Positions 27,705-38,098 are shown, counted from the stretch's first letter. The stretch is DNA of 59,687 nt from Acidimicrobiales bacterium (GCA_003243955.1 QHCE01000002.1:1-59687), one strand, 5' to 3'. Made by a program: numbers and translations. The notes: generated by a model not told the origin, from the letters alone.

Positions 27705-29677
27705 TCCGTCACCTCTGACAGCAGCCGTTGGATCTCGGACTCGAGCTGCTTCAGCTCGGCGTCGATTTCGGCGAGCGGTCGGGGCGGGGTGTAGACGTAG
27801 AAGTGCCGGGTGAAGGGGATCTCGTACCCGATCTTGGTCTTGTCGTGTTCCACCCAGGCATCGGGTACGTGCGGCAGCACCTCGCGCTGCAGGTACTCGT
27901 CGATGTCTTCACCCAATGGCACGTTTTCGTTGTCCCGCAGGTCCGGATCGGGCAGCGGGTTGCCAGAGCGGTCCGTCTGCGGCTCACCCTCCGGATCACT
28001 CACCGACACCGCCGCCCACAGTGCCTTGTCCACCGCTGCGGGCAACTTGCCCAGACCGGCGAGTGCGTCAGCGAGCGTTCCACGGAACGCGGCTCTACTG
28101 AACGACGGTGGCTGCCCGGCCAGCGGACGCAGCGCGTCCAGCAGCTTCTCTCGTGCCTCGTACTTAGCCAACGGCTTCGTCGCCGAAAGCTCCGCGAGCA
28201 CCTCGTCGGTGACCTCGAACCGCAGCCGCAGCGGCCGCTCCACCGTGATCCGCTGGTAGCCGAATTCGATGGTGGGAAAGACCTTCACCGTGGCGTGCCG
28301 CGGATGTTCCGGATCAGCGGCGGCGGTCAGCGCCTCCCCGTACAGCGCGGTCAGCTCGGCGATCTTGTCGTCAGGAATGAACTTCCGCTTGTCTCCCAGC
28401 GACTTGCGCATCTTCGCCCAGCGCCCCCGGACGTCCAGCAGGATCACCTTGCCCTGGTGTGCGGCGTCCTTGCGATTCGTGAGGATCCAGAAGTACGTCG
28501 AAATCCCGGTGTTGTAGAAGAGCTGGTCGGGCAGCGCGACGACAGCCTCCAGCCAATCGTTCTCCAGGATCCAGCGGCGAATCTCCGACTCCCCAGACCC
28601 GGCGGCGCCGGTGAACAGCGGGGAACCGTTGAAGACGATCGCGATGCGGCTGCCGCCCTCGTCGGTGCGTTTCATGTGGGAGATCATGTGCTGCAGGAAC
28701 AGCAGCGAACCGTCGTTGATCCGCGGCAGCCCCGCGCCGAATCGACCGGCATGCTTGAGCGCGGCTTCCCGCTCCACGTCGTCCTTAACTTTCTTCCACT
28801 CCACACCGAACGGCGGATTGGCCAGCAGGTAGTGAAACCGCACCCCGGCATGCTTATCGTGACCGAACGAGTTGCCGAACTTGATGTTGTCGGCGTCCTC
28901 GCCTTTGATCATCAGGTCAGACTTGCAGATGGCATACGACTCCGGGTTGAGCTCCTGGCCGTACACCTTCACCGTCGCATGCGGGTTGTGTTCGAGAATG
29001 AACTCCTCAGCCGCGGTAAGCATGCCGCCGGTTCCGCAGGCCGGATCGAGCACGGTCTTCACCACACCGGGGGTGACCAAGTCCTCGGTGTCTGGCGCGA
29101 GCAGCAAGTTCACCATCAGCTTGATGACCTCACGGGGCGTGAAATGCTCACCGGCGGTTTCGTTCGATTCTTCCGAGAACCTGCGAATCAACTCCTCGAA
29201 CAGATACCCCATCTGGTGGTTGTCCACCACCTCGGGCCGCAGGTCGATCTCAGCGAACTTGCTGCCCACCTGGTAGACGAGCCCGGCGTTGTCGAGTCTA
29301 CCTAGCTGACTGCCGAACTCGTAGGACTCGAAGATCTCCTGCGCATTGCGTGAAAACCCACCAACGTAGGCGGCCAGGTTACGGGCAACGTTGTCTTGGT
29401 CGCGGACCGATGCCTGAAAGTCGAGCCGGCTGGTGTTGTAGAAGCTCAGCTTCGCCGCGCGCTTGAGCGTCACGTCCATGTGGTGAATGCCCTGGCGCTC
29501 TCGTTTCGCCTTCTCCTGCAGCACGACCTCGCGCGTCGGAGCGAGCACGCAGTCCAAGCGGCGCAGTACGGTGAACGGCAGGATGACTTTGCCGTATTCC
29601 GACCGCTTATAGTCGCCGCGCAGTAGGTCTGCAACAGACCAGATGAAGCTGGCAAGTTCCTGATGCTTACTACTCAT
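27701..29677 (-). CDS. hsdM: type I restriction-modification methyltransferase subunit M
   Basis: DPACGTGGMLTAAEEFI, LLANPPFGVEWK (NPPF); overlaps hsdS start by 4 nt. Confidence 0.96.
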   Translation of the reverse strand: MSSKHQELASFIWSVADLLRGDYKRSEYGKVILPFTVLRRLDCVLAPTREVVLQEKAKRERQGIHHMDVTLKRAAKLSFYNTSRLDFQASVRDQDNVARNLAAYVGGFSRNAQEIFESYEFGSQLGRLDNAGLVYQVGSKFAEIDLRPEVVDNHQMGYLFEELIRRFSEESNETAGEHFTPREVIKLMVNLLLAPDTEDLVTPGVVKTVLDPACGTGGMLTAAEEFILEHNPHATVKVYGQELNPESYAICKSDLMIKGEDADNIKFGNSFGHDKHAGVRFHYLLANPPFGVEWKKVKDDVEREAALKHAGRFGAGLPRINDGSLLFLQHMISHMKRTDEGGSRIAIVFNGSPLFTGAAGSGESEIRRWILENDWLEAVVALPDQLFYNTGISTYFWILTNRKDAAHQGKVILLDVRGRWAKMRKSLGDKRKFIPDDKIAELTALYGEALTAAADPEHPRHATVKVFPTIEFGYQRITVERPLRLRFEVTDEVLAELSATKPLAKYEAREKLLDALRPLAGQPPSFSRAAFRGTLADALAGLGKLPAAVDKALWAAVSVSDPEGEPQTDRSGNPLPDPDLRDNENVPLGEDIDEYLQREVLPHVPDAWVEHDKTKIGYEIPFTRHFYVYTPPRPLAEIDAELKQLESEIQRLLSEVTE

Positions 29678-29958
29678 GCTCGGGCTCTCACGTTCGTTAT
29701 TGTCGTCCAGTCAACCCGCGTTACCTGTCGCTGCTCAACGTGTCTATGTTGTGTCTTTACCCATCCAAGTCCTTGGCAGATACTAGAGCGCCTACCGCGA
29801 GCCTGCGGGAGTGCGGTCGAGTCAGCTCCTGGCCGAACTCCCCGCGGCTCGACCGCATGGTCTGAGCGGATCACGTCGTATCGCAGTTCGTAGCTCAGCT
29901 ACGGTGCAGCGTACTTCTACTGGTACCTATTCCCGCTCCGGAGGGCTAGACTGCTGCT

Positions 29959-30306
29959 ATGACTTCCGCAGTGCCTCCGTCCGCAGTGCCTCCGCAGACC
30001 CTAGGCGTTATCGAAGCGCGTGAGCGCCTTCCTCAGATCTTGGAGGAGTTTCGCCGCGGTTCCCAGGCTCCGGTTTTTATCGGTTCTCACCGCCGCACCG
30101 AAGCTGTGATAATCCCGGTCGACAGCTATCAGCGGCAAGATTTTGCGGGAAGAGCTAAGGCATTAACCTCGGCACTCGGTTCCCTTCGAGCTGAAGGGCT
30201 CACTCCCTCCTCAGCTCTGGCCGCGATCATGACACAGTGGACTCGTGGCGAAATCTCCGATGAGGAGATGGAACAACACGTTGATGCGCTCTATGGAGCG
30301 CGATGA
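29959..30306 (+). CDS. Fic antitoxin: Phd/YefM-like N-terminus with VbhA-like C-terminus
   Basis: QTLGVIEARERLPQILEEFRRG...VIIPVDSY then ALGSLRAEGLTPSSALAAIMTQWTRGEISDEEMEQHVDALYG (SLRAEG fits [S/T]xxxE[G/N]). Confidence 0.75.
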   Translation: MTSAVPPSAVPPQTLGVIEARERLPQILEEFRRGSQAPVFIGSHRRTEAVIIPVDSYQRQDFAGRAKALTSALGSLRAEGLTPSSALAAIMTQWTRGEISDEEMEQHVDALYGAR

Positions 30307-30881
30307 CCATCGATCCATATACCGATCCCGCAACTGGAGTATTGCATAACAAGCTAGGCCTTACAGATGCAGATAACTTAAGCCAAGCGGAGACCGGCCT
30401 GAGCCTCAAGGCCATAGCACTGCTTAGTCGAAATCCCTTACCCGGCAGCTACGATCTCGAACACCTACAGGCTTTTCATCGCCACATTTTCGGCAAAATC
30501 TATCCGTGGACTGGCGAGATCCGGACCGTGGCCATCGCCAAGCTCGACCTATACTGCCTGCCGCAGTACATAGTGGGATACGCCACCGACCTGTTCGGCA
30601 AACTTGCTAACGCCGACAACTACCTGCGCGAGTTGGGACGCGAAACATTCCTTGATCGGCTCACGTACTACGTCGCTGAGGTATACGCCGTTCATCCGTT
30701 TCGTGAGGGAAATAGTCGCACTTTGCGTGCTTTCTTCGCCCAGCTCGCCCAACATGCCGGCTGGGAACTGAACTGGGGCAGCCTCAATCAGCAGCGGAGC
30801 TTCGCGGCGTTAGCCGCTACGCTGCGCGGTGAAACCAAGCTACTGGCGGAGCTACTCGATGACTGCCTGGAGTCGGCTTGA
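30303..30881 (+). CDS. Fic/DOC-family protein (putative AMP transferase toxin)
   Basis: LQAFHRHIFGKIYPWTGEIRTVAIAK...VHPFREGNSRTLRAFFAQLA; ATGA overlap with the antitoxin. Confidence 0.92.
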   Translation: MTIDPYTDPATGVLHNKLGLTDADNLSQAETGLSLKAIALLSRNPLPGSYDLEHLQAFHRHIFGKIYPWTGEIRTVAIAKLDLYCLPQYIVGYATDLFGKLANADNYLRELGRETFLDRLTYYVAEVYAVHPFREGNSRTLRAFFAQLAQHAGWELNWGSLNQQRSFAALAATLRGETKLLAELLDDCLESA

Positions 30882-31008
30882 GCCACGCCGCCCAACATCT
30901 TGGCACTGTCACGCTCTCTGGCTACTTCACCACGCCGCCTCATGTCATCAACTAATGTGGGCGAAACGCATTTTGCATCCGTCCTTTCCCGAGTTCAATA
31001 TTCGATAA

Positions 31009-31565
31009 TGAACAACACTCAACTGATAAGCGTCTCTAAGCGGCTTTCGCTGTATTTGCGGCACGCGCCGGAGCGCATCGGCCTGACCTTGAGTCCCGAT
31101 GGCTGGGTCACGGTGGAGGAGCTGCTTGCGGCGCTGGCCCGACACAACCTGGCCTTGACGCGGGCAGAGCTCGACGAGGTTGTGGACGGCAACGATAAAC
31201 AACGGTTCGCTTTCGACGCGACTGGCAACCGGATCCGCGCTAATCAAGGGCACAGTGTGCCCGTGGATCTCGACCTGCCGATAGCAGTGCCGCCTGCCGT
31301 GCTCTACCACGGCACAGTCGAGAAGTTCCTCGGCGCCATCTGGCGTGAGGGACTACGGCCTATGCGGCGGCGGCATGTTCATCTTTCCGCCACAGCACAG
31401 ACCGCTACTTCGGTGGGCGCCCGTCGTGGCCCACCTGTGGTGCTGCGGGTAGATTCGGCGGCGATGGCCGCGGCAAGACACCAATTCCGGGTTAGCGCCA
31501 ATGGTGTATGGCTGGTCACGCACGTACCGCCGCATTATCTGTCGGCATGGAACCCAAGCATCTAA
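31009..31565 (+). CDS. kptA: RNA 2'-phosphotransferase, Tpt1/KptA family
   Basis: LISVSKRLSLYLRHAPERIGLTLSPDGWVTVEELLAAL...YHGTVEKFLGAIWREGLRPMRRRHVHLSAT; supplied ORF extends to 30900. Confidence 0.92.
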
Positions 31566-31630
31566 CCTCCGCCGCCGCAAAATAACCAGGTCTAAATAGT
31601 GGAAGCCTGAAGAGTATGCCATCTCGAAGA

Positions 31631-31966
31631 ATGATGAAATCCAAGATCCACCGAGCATCAGTGACGGGATCTGAACTGCACTACGTAGGTTCGATCACCA
31701 TAGATGCTGAGCTCATGAAGCGTGCTGACATCCTTGACAACGAGCAGGTGCATGTGCTTGACATAGATAACGGCCAGCGATTTGAAACGTATGCCATTTC
31801 AGGACCGAGCGGGCAAATATGCGTCAATGGCGCTGCCGCGAGACTTGTTCAACCTGGCGACCGAGTCATCGTACTGACGTACGCCGACTATAACGAGCTT
31901 GAACTCGCGACCTACGAGCCACTCATCGTGCACGTCGACGACGACAACAAGCCCCTAGCGCCATAG
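31631..31966 (+). CDS. panD: aspartate 1-decarboxylase
   Basis: [45 protein letters not shown]...[30 protein letters not shown]. Confidence 0.95.
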   Translation: MMKSKIHRASVTGSELHYVGSITIDAELMKRADILDNEQVHVLDIDNGQRFETYAISGPSGQICVNGAAARLVQPGDRVIVLTYADYNELELATYEPLIVHVDDDNKPLAP

Positions 31967-31988
31967 ACAACACAAGCAGATTTCCCAC

Positions 31989-33047
31989 TTACAGCAGTGC
32001 CAGCCCAGCGATGCCGAGAATGTAGAGCGCAAGAACCGCGATCGAGTCCACGCCCATGCGTAGAATCTGCCGCCGCGGCCGAAAGACCAGCCCCGCCATG
32101 TAGATGATGGTAAGTAGAGCACCCAGCGCCGTCAGGTAAATATCGCTGCTGTGGGCCAGTGGCAGCACGGACGAGCCGGATAGCACGGTGGCAAGCAAGA
32201 ACAGAACCGGCAGGAAGGCGTTTCCGCCGAAGATGTCGCTGACAGCAAGCTGATAGTCACCAAACCGGGCCGAGGTGAGCCCGGTTGAAATCTCTGGGAG
32301 CGAGGTAGCCACAGCGAGCACGGTGGCGCCAAACAGCACGCCCGATAGACCAATCCGTCCAAACAACTCCTCACCGCTGCGCTCAATCGCCACACCGGCG
32401 GCCAGAGTGGCCAGCGCCGCCACGGCAAAAATGGTTACCGCGCGGCTAGTGCTCACGCCTTTACGGGTTGCCTCCTTCTCCTTTTCCTTTTTCGAGTGCC
32501 CACGCGGGTGTTCCTGGCCGCCCGGAGCATCCCCGTTGCTGTGCCACGGTAGGCCACGCGCAGCCCGGCGGACAAGCATTAAGCCGATTCCCCACAAGAC
32601 AGCGATGAGTAACACGCCTGGTGTGAGCCGCGCAAAAATCAACGATTCCGGTAGCTGGGTTGACATCACCACGACAAGAAGCACCGCAACGACGAGTGCT
32701 CCTTCTAGTAACAGGACCAATGAGGCGGCAAGATAGGTCAGCGGCCGTCGGGGTCTCACGCCGAAGGCGTCTAGAACTACCAGGACAACGGTCTGAATCG
32801 CGATGCCGCCCAGGATGTTCCCTACCGCAACATCGAGCTCATGTGCCAGCGCCGCGCTGGAAACGATCGCGATCTCGGGAAGGTTAGTTGCCACCGCCAG
32901 TAAAATGGCCCCACCTAACGCAGATCCCAAGCGAAGCCGCTCAGCGATCACATCCGTGGTGTTTGACAGTTTGACTCCAGCAAACCAAATCACGACCGCC
33001 GAAGCCAAGAAAATTCCTAGCAAAAGCCAAGACGCCAACGATGCCAC
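31989..33047 (-). CDS. sodium/calcium exchanger family membrane protein
   Basis: Two related halves (AVATNLPEIAIVSSAALAHELDVAVGNILGGIA / AVATSLPEISTGLTSARFGDYQLAVSDIFGGNAF). Confidence 0.85.
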   Translation of the reverse strand: MASLASWLLLGIFLASAVVIWFAGVKLSNTTDVIAERLRLGSALGGAILLAVATNLPEIAIVSSAALAHELDVAVGNILGGIAIQTVVLVVLDAFGVRPRRPLTYLAASLVLLLEGALVVAVLLVVVMSTQLPESLIFARLTPGVLLIAVLWGIGLMLVRRAARGLPWHSNGDAPGGQEHPRGHSKKEKEKEATRKGVSTSRAVTIFAVAALATLAAGVAIERSGEELFGRIGLSGVLFGATVLAVATSLPEISTGLTSARFGDYQLAVSDIFGGNAFLPVLFLLATVLSGSSVLPLAHSSDIYLTALGALLTIIYMAGLVFRPRRQILRMGVDSIAVLALYILGIAGLALL

Positions 33048-33069
33048 CAGGGACTCCTAAATACACTTG

Positions 33070-33561
33070 TTATCGATCAGACTTAGGCCAGACATAGGGC
33101 AAGTCGGAGGGGCCGTCAAAGAATTTGCCATACCACTCAGTATCCTTGCGCAGCAGCGCCGACCGATGGCTACGGTGTAGACCCTCGTTGCCGAGCCAGG
33201 GTGGAAGCTCCCCGGCAATAAGTAGCTTTGACTGTTGGCGGATGCCGTTGATGCCACGGCGCTCGGCGATCTCCCGAATAAGACTCGCGGCACACGTATC
33301 GGCTCGCCCGCCCGCCAACCACGTGGCGCATATGTGGAGTCCATAACAGACCAGCGCTTCTTCGTAACCAGCCCACATCAGCACCGCCGGATGATGGCGC
33401 CATCCGTAGCCGGAAACTGTAAGCCCACGAAGTACTTGTAGCACCTCAACTCGCTGCTTGCCCAGCCTGTGTGGATCAAGGACCGCGGCGGTGGCAGCGA
33501 AGTCCGCGTACGGCAGAAAAGTTTGCATCAGTTCCACCTCGATCCATATCCTATGCACCAC
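33070..33561 (-). CDS. MSMEG_6728-like / pyrimidine-dimer excision-like protein
   Basis: MQTFLPYADFAATAAVLDPHRLGKQRVEVLQVLRGL...WRHHPAVLMWAGYEEALVCY; start likely near 33528. Confidence 0.7.
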   Translation of the reverse strand: MVHRIWIEVELMQTFLPYADFAATAAVLDPHRLGKQRVEVLQVLRGLTVSGYGWRHHPAVLMWAGYEEALVCYGLHICATWLAGGRADTCAASLIREIAERRGINGIRQQSKLLIAGELPPWLGNEGLHRSHRSALLRKDTEWYGKFFDGPSDLPYVWPKSDR

Positions 33562-33654
33562 GCGGCGTCTCAGTAACTACCCCATCGGCATACGTTTACC
33601 CGGAGGCTGAGCGGAAACTGGACACCTATTGATGAGCAATCGCGAGGGGGCACC

Positions 33655-34101
33655 GTGATCGAGGTCAGTCGAACCGTAGCAACTACCGCCGAGCGAGTCT
33701 TTGCGGTACTCGCCGACGGCTGGTCCTATGCCGGATGGGTAGTCGGGGCCTCCCACATTCGTCAAGTAGAGGATGGCTGGCCGGCGGTGAATACCTGCAT
33801 TCACCACAATGTAGGACCGTGGCCACTACAAGTGAAAGATGTGACAAGAGTCCGCGCTATTGATCCGGGACGAATGTTGGAGCTTGAGGCGCGGGTGTGG
33901 CCGTTTGGAGCTGCCCGGGTTCGGCTCACTCTCAATCCGGTTGGGCAAGATGCTACCGAAGTTTGCATGGCTGAAGCGCTTAGCTCAGGTACTGGCCAGT
34001 TGATTCCGGAAGTCGTGCAGGGGTTGATACTGCGGCCGCGCAATATAGAGTCGCTGCGCCGGCTCGGTGACATCGCTGTACATCGAGAAGCCGAGCGTTA
34101 G
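33655..34101 (+). CDS. SRPBCC (START-like) family protein
   Basis: IEVSRTVATTAERVFAVLADGWSYAGWVVGASHIRQVEDGWP. Confidence 0.8.
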   Translation: MIEVSRTVATTAERVFAVLADGWSYAGWVVGASHIRQVEDGWPAVNTCIHHNVGPWPLQVKDVTRVRAIDPGRMLELEARVWPFGAARVRLTLNPVGQDATEVCMAEALSSGTGQLIPEVVQGLILRPRNIESLRRLGDIAVHREAER

Positions 34102-34167
34102 CTCGTAAACTCGCTTCTAGATGTGTCAATGTTCCAGCTGGCCAGAGCGAAAAGCAGACGTAGGAAA

Positions 34168-35049
34168 CTAAGCGTTGTCATAACCCGGCGCGTGGCGCGG
34201 GCTACTGGCGCTACGTGCTCCCTCTGAGTCCTCGGAATCCTCGGTGCCTTCCACGAACAAGTCCAGCGAGCTACCCGCGATACGACGTACCGCATCGCGC
34301 ATTTGGCGAATCTCAGCCTTGATGCGGTCGTGCTTGTCCTGGGATCCCGCCATTTCCCTGGCCATCGCTTCGCGCTGCTGCTCAGCATCAGATCGCGACT
34401 TCGCCAACAACGCATCGGCTTCCTCGCTAGCACGTCGGCGCAGCTCCTTGGATTCCCGATCAGCTTTCTCTCGCACCTCAGCGGCGTATTGCTCGGCCTC
34501 GATGCGGGCTCGCTCGGCACGAACCTCCACCTCTTTGCGCCGCCGATCCGCTTGCGACTCCGCATCACGTTGCAGCTTCTCCGCTTGCTCGCGTGCATCC
34601 TTTACCAACTGGTGCGCCGCTTTGGTCTGACCGGCCAGGTCTTTCTCCAGAGCGGCCCTACGCTCGGCCTCGGCTTTCTCGATCTGCCCACGATGCTCTG
34701 CAAGTTCTCGATCCGCACGTTGCCGCGCTTCAGCAACCTCGTCGTCAAGCAGCGAAAGAATGCGCTCAACGCGAGCACCTAGATGGCGATATGACGGCTC
34801 CTCCCCAACAACAGGGACGGAGGAGCCGCGCGTAGCTTCTTTGTCAAATTTGCGTAGTTTGCTGTTCAGCGACTCGTTTCGGCTGAACAGCTCATCACGA
34901 TGCTTGGCCAGCGCGATGAGCTCGGCTTCGATAACAGCGACGAAACGGTCTACCTGCTTGCGGTCATAACCCCGCATCACTTGATCGAACGTGGGCTGTG
35001 ACGTCTGATTCTTAAACGACACGAAATGGTCGCCACCGTCAATGGACAT
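34168..35049 (-). CDS. DivIVA-domain coiled-coil protein
   Basis: QTSQPTFDQVMRGYDRKQVDRFVAVIEAELIAL followed by a long charged coiled coil. Confidence 0.82.
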   Translation of the reverse strand: MSIDGGDHFVSFKNQTSQPTFDQVMRGYDRKQVDRFVAVIEAELIALAKHRDELFSRNESLNSKLRKFDKEATRGSSVPVVGEEPSYRHLGARVERILSLLDDEVAEARQRADRELAEHRGQIEKAEAERRAALEKDLAGQTKAAHQLVKDAREQAEKLQRDAESQADRRRKEVEVRAERARIEAEQYAAEVREKADRESKELRRRASEEADALLAKSRSDAEQQREAMAREMAGSQDKHDRIKAEIRQMRDAVRRIAGSSLDLFVEGTEDSEDSEGARSASSPRHAPGYDNA

Positions 35050-35178
35050 GGATCATATCCTGCATCGTTCAGCGGAGAAGTGCACTAGGTATGGCAGATT
35101 AGAGTGAAAGGTCCTTTATGCACCTCATGCAAACGTTGCTCAGGGTGTCCACCGTTGAGCCTATTTATTGGTGCGAAA

Positions 35179-35655
35179 TCAGCTCTCCACGGTCATGGCT
35201 TGAAACATCCAGTGCTGCTGCTCGAGCCCCTGGGTGGCAGCGATGAGTAGATCCTGCGTGACCGGATCCGCTTCATCTGTCTGCTCAACGTAGTCTCGGA
35301 ACCGGTACACCACCATCAGCAGCAGTGCGGCGATGCTTTCGGCAACCAATTCAGCCTGCAAATATCCAGAGTCCAGCTGCGGAGTCTGCACTGAATCGGC
35401 CAGTGTCTTGACCCGGCCATCCGGACTAATCCCCAGCGCCGCGGCCCGCTCGGCTACTACGTCGGCGTGTTCTCGCGCCAGAGTCACAACTTCGTCAAGC
35501 TGTAGATGCAACGAACGAAACGTCGGACCAGTAACATTCCAATGAGCCTGCTTAGCCTGCAACGAAACGTCCACTAAATCTACCAACGCCGCCTGCAGCA
35601 CGTTGGCCACGATCTCCCGATCGCCTCCGGTGATAGCGCTGTCTATGGTGACCAT
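35179..35655 (-). CDS. Dps-family ferritin-like DNA protection protein
   Basis: VANVLQAALVDLVDVSLQAKQAHWNVTGPTFRSLHLQLDEVV; start probably internal to the supplied ORF. Confidence 0.88.
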   Translation of the reverse strand: MVTIDSAITGGDREIVANVLQAALVDLVDVSLQAKQAHWNVTGPTFRSLHLQLDEVVTLAREHADVVAERAAALGISPDGRVKTLADSVQTPQLDSGYLQAELVAESIAALLLMVVYRFRDYVEQTDEADPVTQDLLIAATQGLEQQHWMFQAMTVES

Positions 35656-35777
35656 TCCATCCCCTCCATCTCGGATCCGTAGAAATACCCGGTCCAACGT
35701 ACAATACCCACTTCCTAGTTGGAGAAACTTTGCAGCGGAAGTAATGTCAAATCCCCGCCCTTGAGCAAGGAACTTTT

Positions 35778-35969
35778 ATGGCTGTGCACAATCAATCGTG
35801 GTTTCGGCAGGAGCGATACGCACTGCTCATCGTCCTTGCCGTACTCGCCTCGGTGATGTTGTTGTTGGCTCTTGCCCAGCGCAACGACGCCGGCAATAAG
35901 ATAATCTCAACGCCAGGACAAACCAGCTCACCCACCGACGGCACCACGACTAGCCTTCAGTCCAGCTAG
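35778..35969 (+). CDS. small single-TM hypothetical protein
   Basis: 63 aa; RYALLIVLAVLASVMLLLALAQ. Confidence 0.5.
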   Translation: MAVHNQSWFRQERYALLIVLAVLASVMLLLALAQRNDAGNKIISTPGQTSSPTDGTTTSLQSS

Positions 35970-35982
35970 CCGGCACGCTAAC

Positions 35983-37167
35983 TCAGCCTGCTCGCAGCTG
36001 CTGCCATGCCCTATGCCAGTCCGGATACGCTACGCAGGCTTCGTTACGCCCGTCTACACATCGGCGCTGCGGCGCAGTGGCGATCCAGACGCTGCGATAG
36101 TAGCTCTCGTCGATTGCGTGATACGCCTGACAGAAGTTCTTATCCACGGTGTTCGCGCAGGCGCCGGGCACTGCTGGTGCTTGCCCGTAGTACTCCGAAA
36201 TCTGCGCATTGATCTTCGCGTCCAGCACATGATCCATCCAGCGGTACATGCAAGAGGGATGCTTGGCGCCGCGGAGCAGCATCCAGGTATCGGAGCTGCC
36301 GACCGTGCCTGAGTCTGGTAGCACCGTCTGCACCTTTGTGCCCCGTGCCTGCATCAGCGAGGTCACTGCCTGATTTGCCAGCCCAATCACCGAACTGCCA
36401 TCCTCGAATGCTCGCACCTGTTCTGTGTAGTCGCTCCAATACAGGTTGGTGATCTGTTGCGCTACCCGCATTTGCTCGATCACAGCAGAAAACTGCTCCC
36501 GGTTCAGCGCATAGGGATTGCCGATTTTCAGCTCAGGCTTCGTGGTGCGCAACGCAAGTGCGGCAGCGGCCAGCGAAGCTGCGTCGTCACGGATCATCAC
36601 TTTCTGGCGGTACGACGAGTCGGCGGCAAAAAGCGGCGCAAGGGAAACCGGCGCGGCCTTTACCTGATCCGAACGCCACGTGAGGAGAGAGGCGCTGCGC
36701 CCCAGCGGAGCACCGTAAGCGTGACCCTCAAACGAGTTCCACGGCTGCATGCGTAGACCTGGAACCACATCACGGTAATTTTTGACCAGCTCAGTATTGA
36801 TCGGTTCGGCCGAGCCGTTGTTTATCAGCTCACCGGAAAGCTCACCGGGCGCGGATACGCCATCGTAGGCATTGCTGTCGATCAGATCGCGCATCTGCTC
36901 AGAAGAGGTGACCGTCTTGACACTGACCTTGCAGCCAGTACGCTGCTCGAATGGCCGCACCCAGTCCACACTGGAGTCAGTAGAACCATTCTCCACTAAG
37001 CCGGGCCATGCAATGAGATTGAGACTACCCTCCGCGTCACCAAGCGAGCTCGCAATTCCCGACGTGGTTTCGCTACTACCGCAGCCGGCAAGCAAACTTA
37101 CGGTAAGCACCCCTGCGGCTACGCCCGCGGCGAGGCGAAATCGATTCCGCAAGCTAGCGATGGTCAC
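35983..37167 (-). CDS. ABC transporter substrate-binding lipoprotein
   Basis: Lipobox LTVSLLAGCGSSETTSG; LNLIAWPGLVENGSTDSSVDWVRPFEQRTGCKVSVKTV. Confidence 0.88.
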   Translation of the reverse strand: MTIASLRNRFRLAAGVAAGVLTVSLLAGCGSSETTSGIASSLGDAEGSLNLIAWPGLVENGSTDSSVDWVRPFEQRTGCKVSVKTVTSSEQMRDLIDSNAYDGVSAPGELSGELINNGSAEPINTELVKNYRDVVPGLRMQPWNSFEGHAYGAPLGRSASLLTWRSDQVKAAPVSLAPLFAADSSYRQKVMIRDDAASLAAAALALRTTKPELKIGNPYALNREQFSAVIEQMRVAQQITNLYWSDYTEQVRAFEDGSSVIGLANQAVTSLMQARGTKVQTVLPDSGTVGSSDTWMLLRGAKHPSCMYRWMDHVLDAKINAQISEYYGQAPAVPGACANTVDKNFCQAYHAIDESYYRSVWIATAPQRRCVDGRNEACVAYPDWHRAWQQLRAG

Positions 37168-37246
37168 AATGGGAGATTATGAAGTATCACTACTCGTAAC
37201 CGTGTAACCAGCCAGGCTTTTCGCTCTCATTTCAAAAAGGTAAACA

Positions 37247-38098
37247 GTGTCCCTATCTAATACAACGGCGAGCCCGCTGGTAGTGGCCGCGCGATTTCGC
37301 GGACCGCACCACTCCGGCAATGGCGGATACACCGCCGGCGCGCTCGCGCAACGACTCCTACAGCTATCCGGCACGGCAGGTGTCTGTGGCCAGGCGGTCA
37401 CGGTCACCCTTGCGCTTCCGCCACCACTGGATACTCCGCTGCCGCTTACCGTGCCGTCACCGACGCAGCTACAGGCCCACACCGCTGACGGACGGCTCGT
37501 AGCCGAAGCTCAACTGGCTGATGCCAGCGCGGCTCTTAAAGCCGCCCCTGGTCCAGTGAGCCTGCGGGTCGCTACGACGAGCAGTGCACAGTACCGAGGG
37601 CGAAGTGATCACCCATTTCCCTATTGCTTCGCTTGTGGCACCGCGCGCGAGCCGGCAGATGCGCTGTGCTTGTTTGCTGGACCGGTTCCCGGCCGCGATG
37701 CCACAGTGGCTGCCCCGTGGATGCCGTATCCCAACTTCAGTCAAGCAGCCATGCCACCTGGGCTGGGGGATGGCACCGCGGAGCCAGCCGAAAACTCCGC
37801 GTCCCACAACAATGACAACGTTGCGATACCGGCAGTGTGGGCCGCGTTGGATTGCCCTGGCGCCTGGGCAACTGACTTTGATTACGGGCGACCCATTGTG
37901 TTGGGGCGGATCACCGCGGCGATCTACCACGATCTCACGGTGGGGCAGGAGTACGTAGCGGTCGGCCACTGTCGAGGCAAGCAAGGACGAAAAGCCTTTA
38001 CTGCCACCGCCGTGTATGACGCCAACAATCAACTGATGGCCGGAGCCGTTGCGCTGTGGATAGCGGTCAATCCAGCAACCTTCGCCGGCCTTAGCTAA
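37247..38098 (+). CDS. hypothetical protein, thioesterase/hotdog-like
   Basis: FRGPHHSGNGGYTAGALAQRL...FPYCFACGTAREP. Confidence 0.6.
   Translation: MSLSNTTASPLVVAARFRGPHHSGNGGYTAGALAQRLLQLSGTAGVCGQAVTVTLALPPPLDTPLPLTVPSPTQLQAHTADGRLVAEAQLADASAALKAAPGPVSLRVATTSSAQYRGRSDHPFPYCFACGTAREPADALCLFAGPVPGRDATVAAPWMPYPNFSQAAMPPGLGDGTAEPAENSASHNNDNVAIPAVWAALDCPGAWATDFDYGRPIVLGRITAAIYHDLTVGQEYVAVGHCRGKQGRKAFTATAVYDANNQLMAGAVALWIAVNPATFAGLS

Noticed and set aside
27728-29305. 525-aa plus-strand ORF
   Set aside because: Entirely antisense to hsdM, which has clear family motifs; the Arg/Val/Gln-rich composition is typical of a shadow ORF in high-GC DNA.
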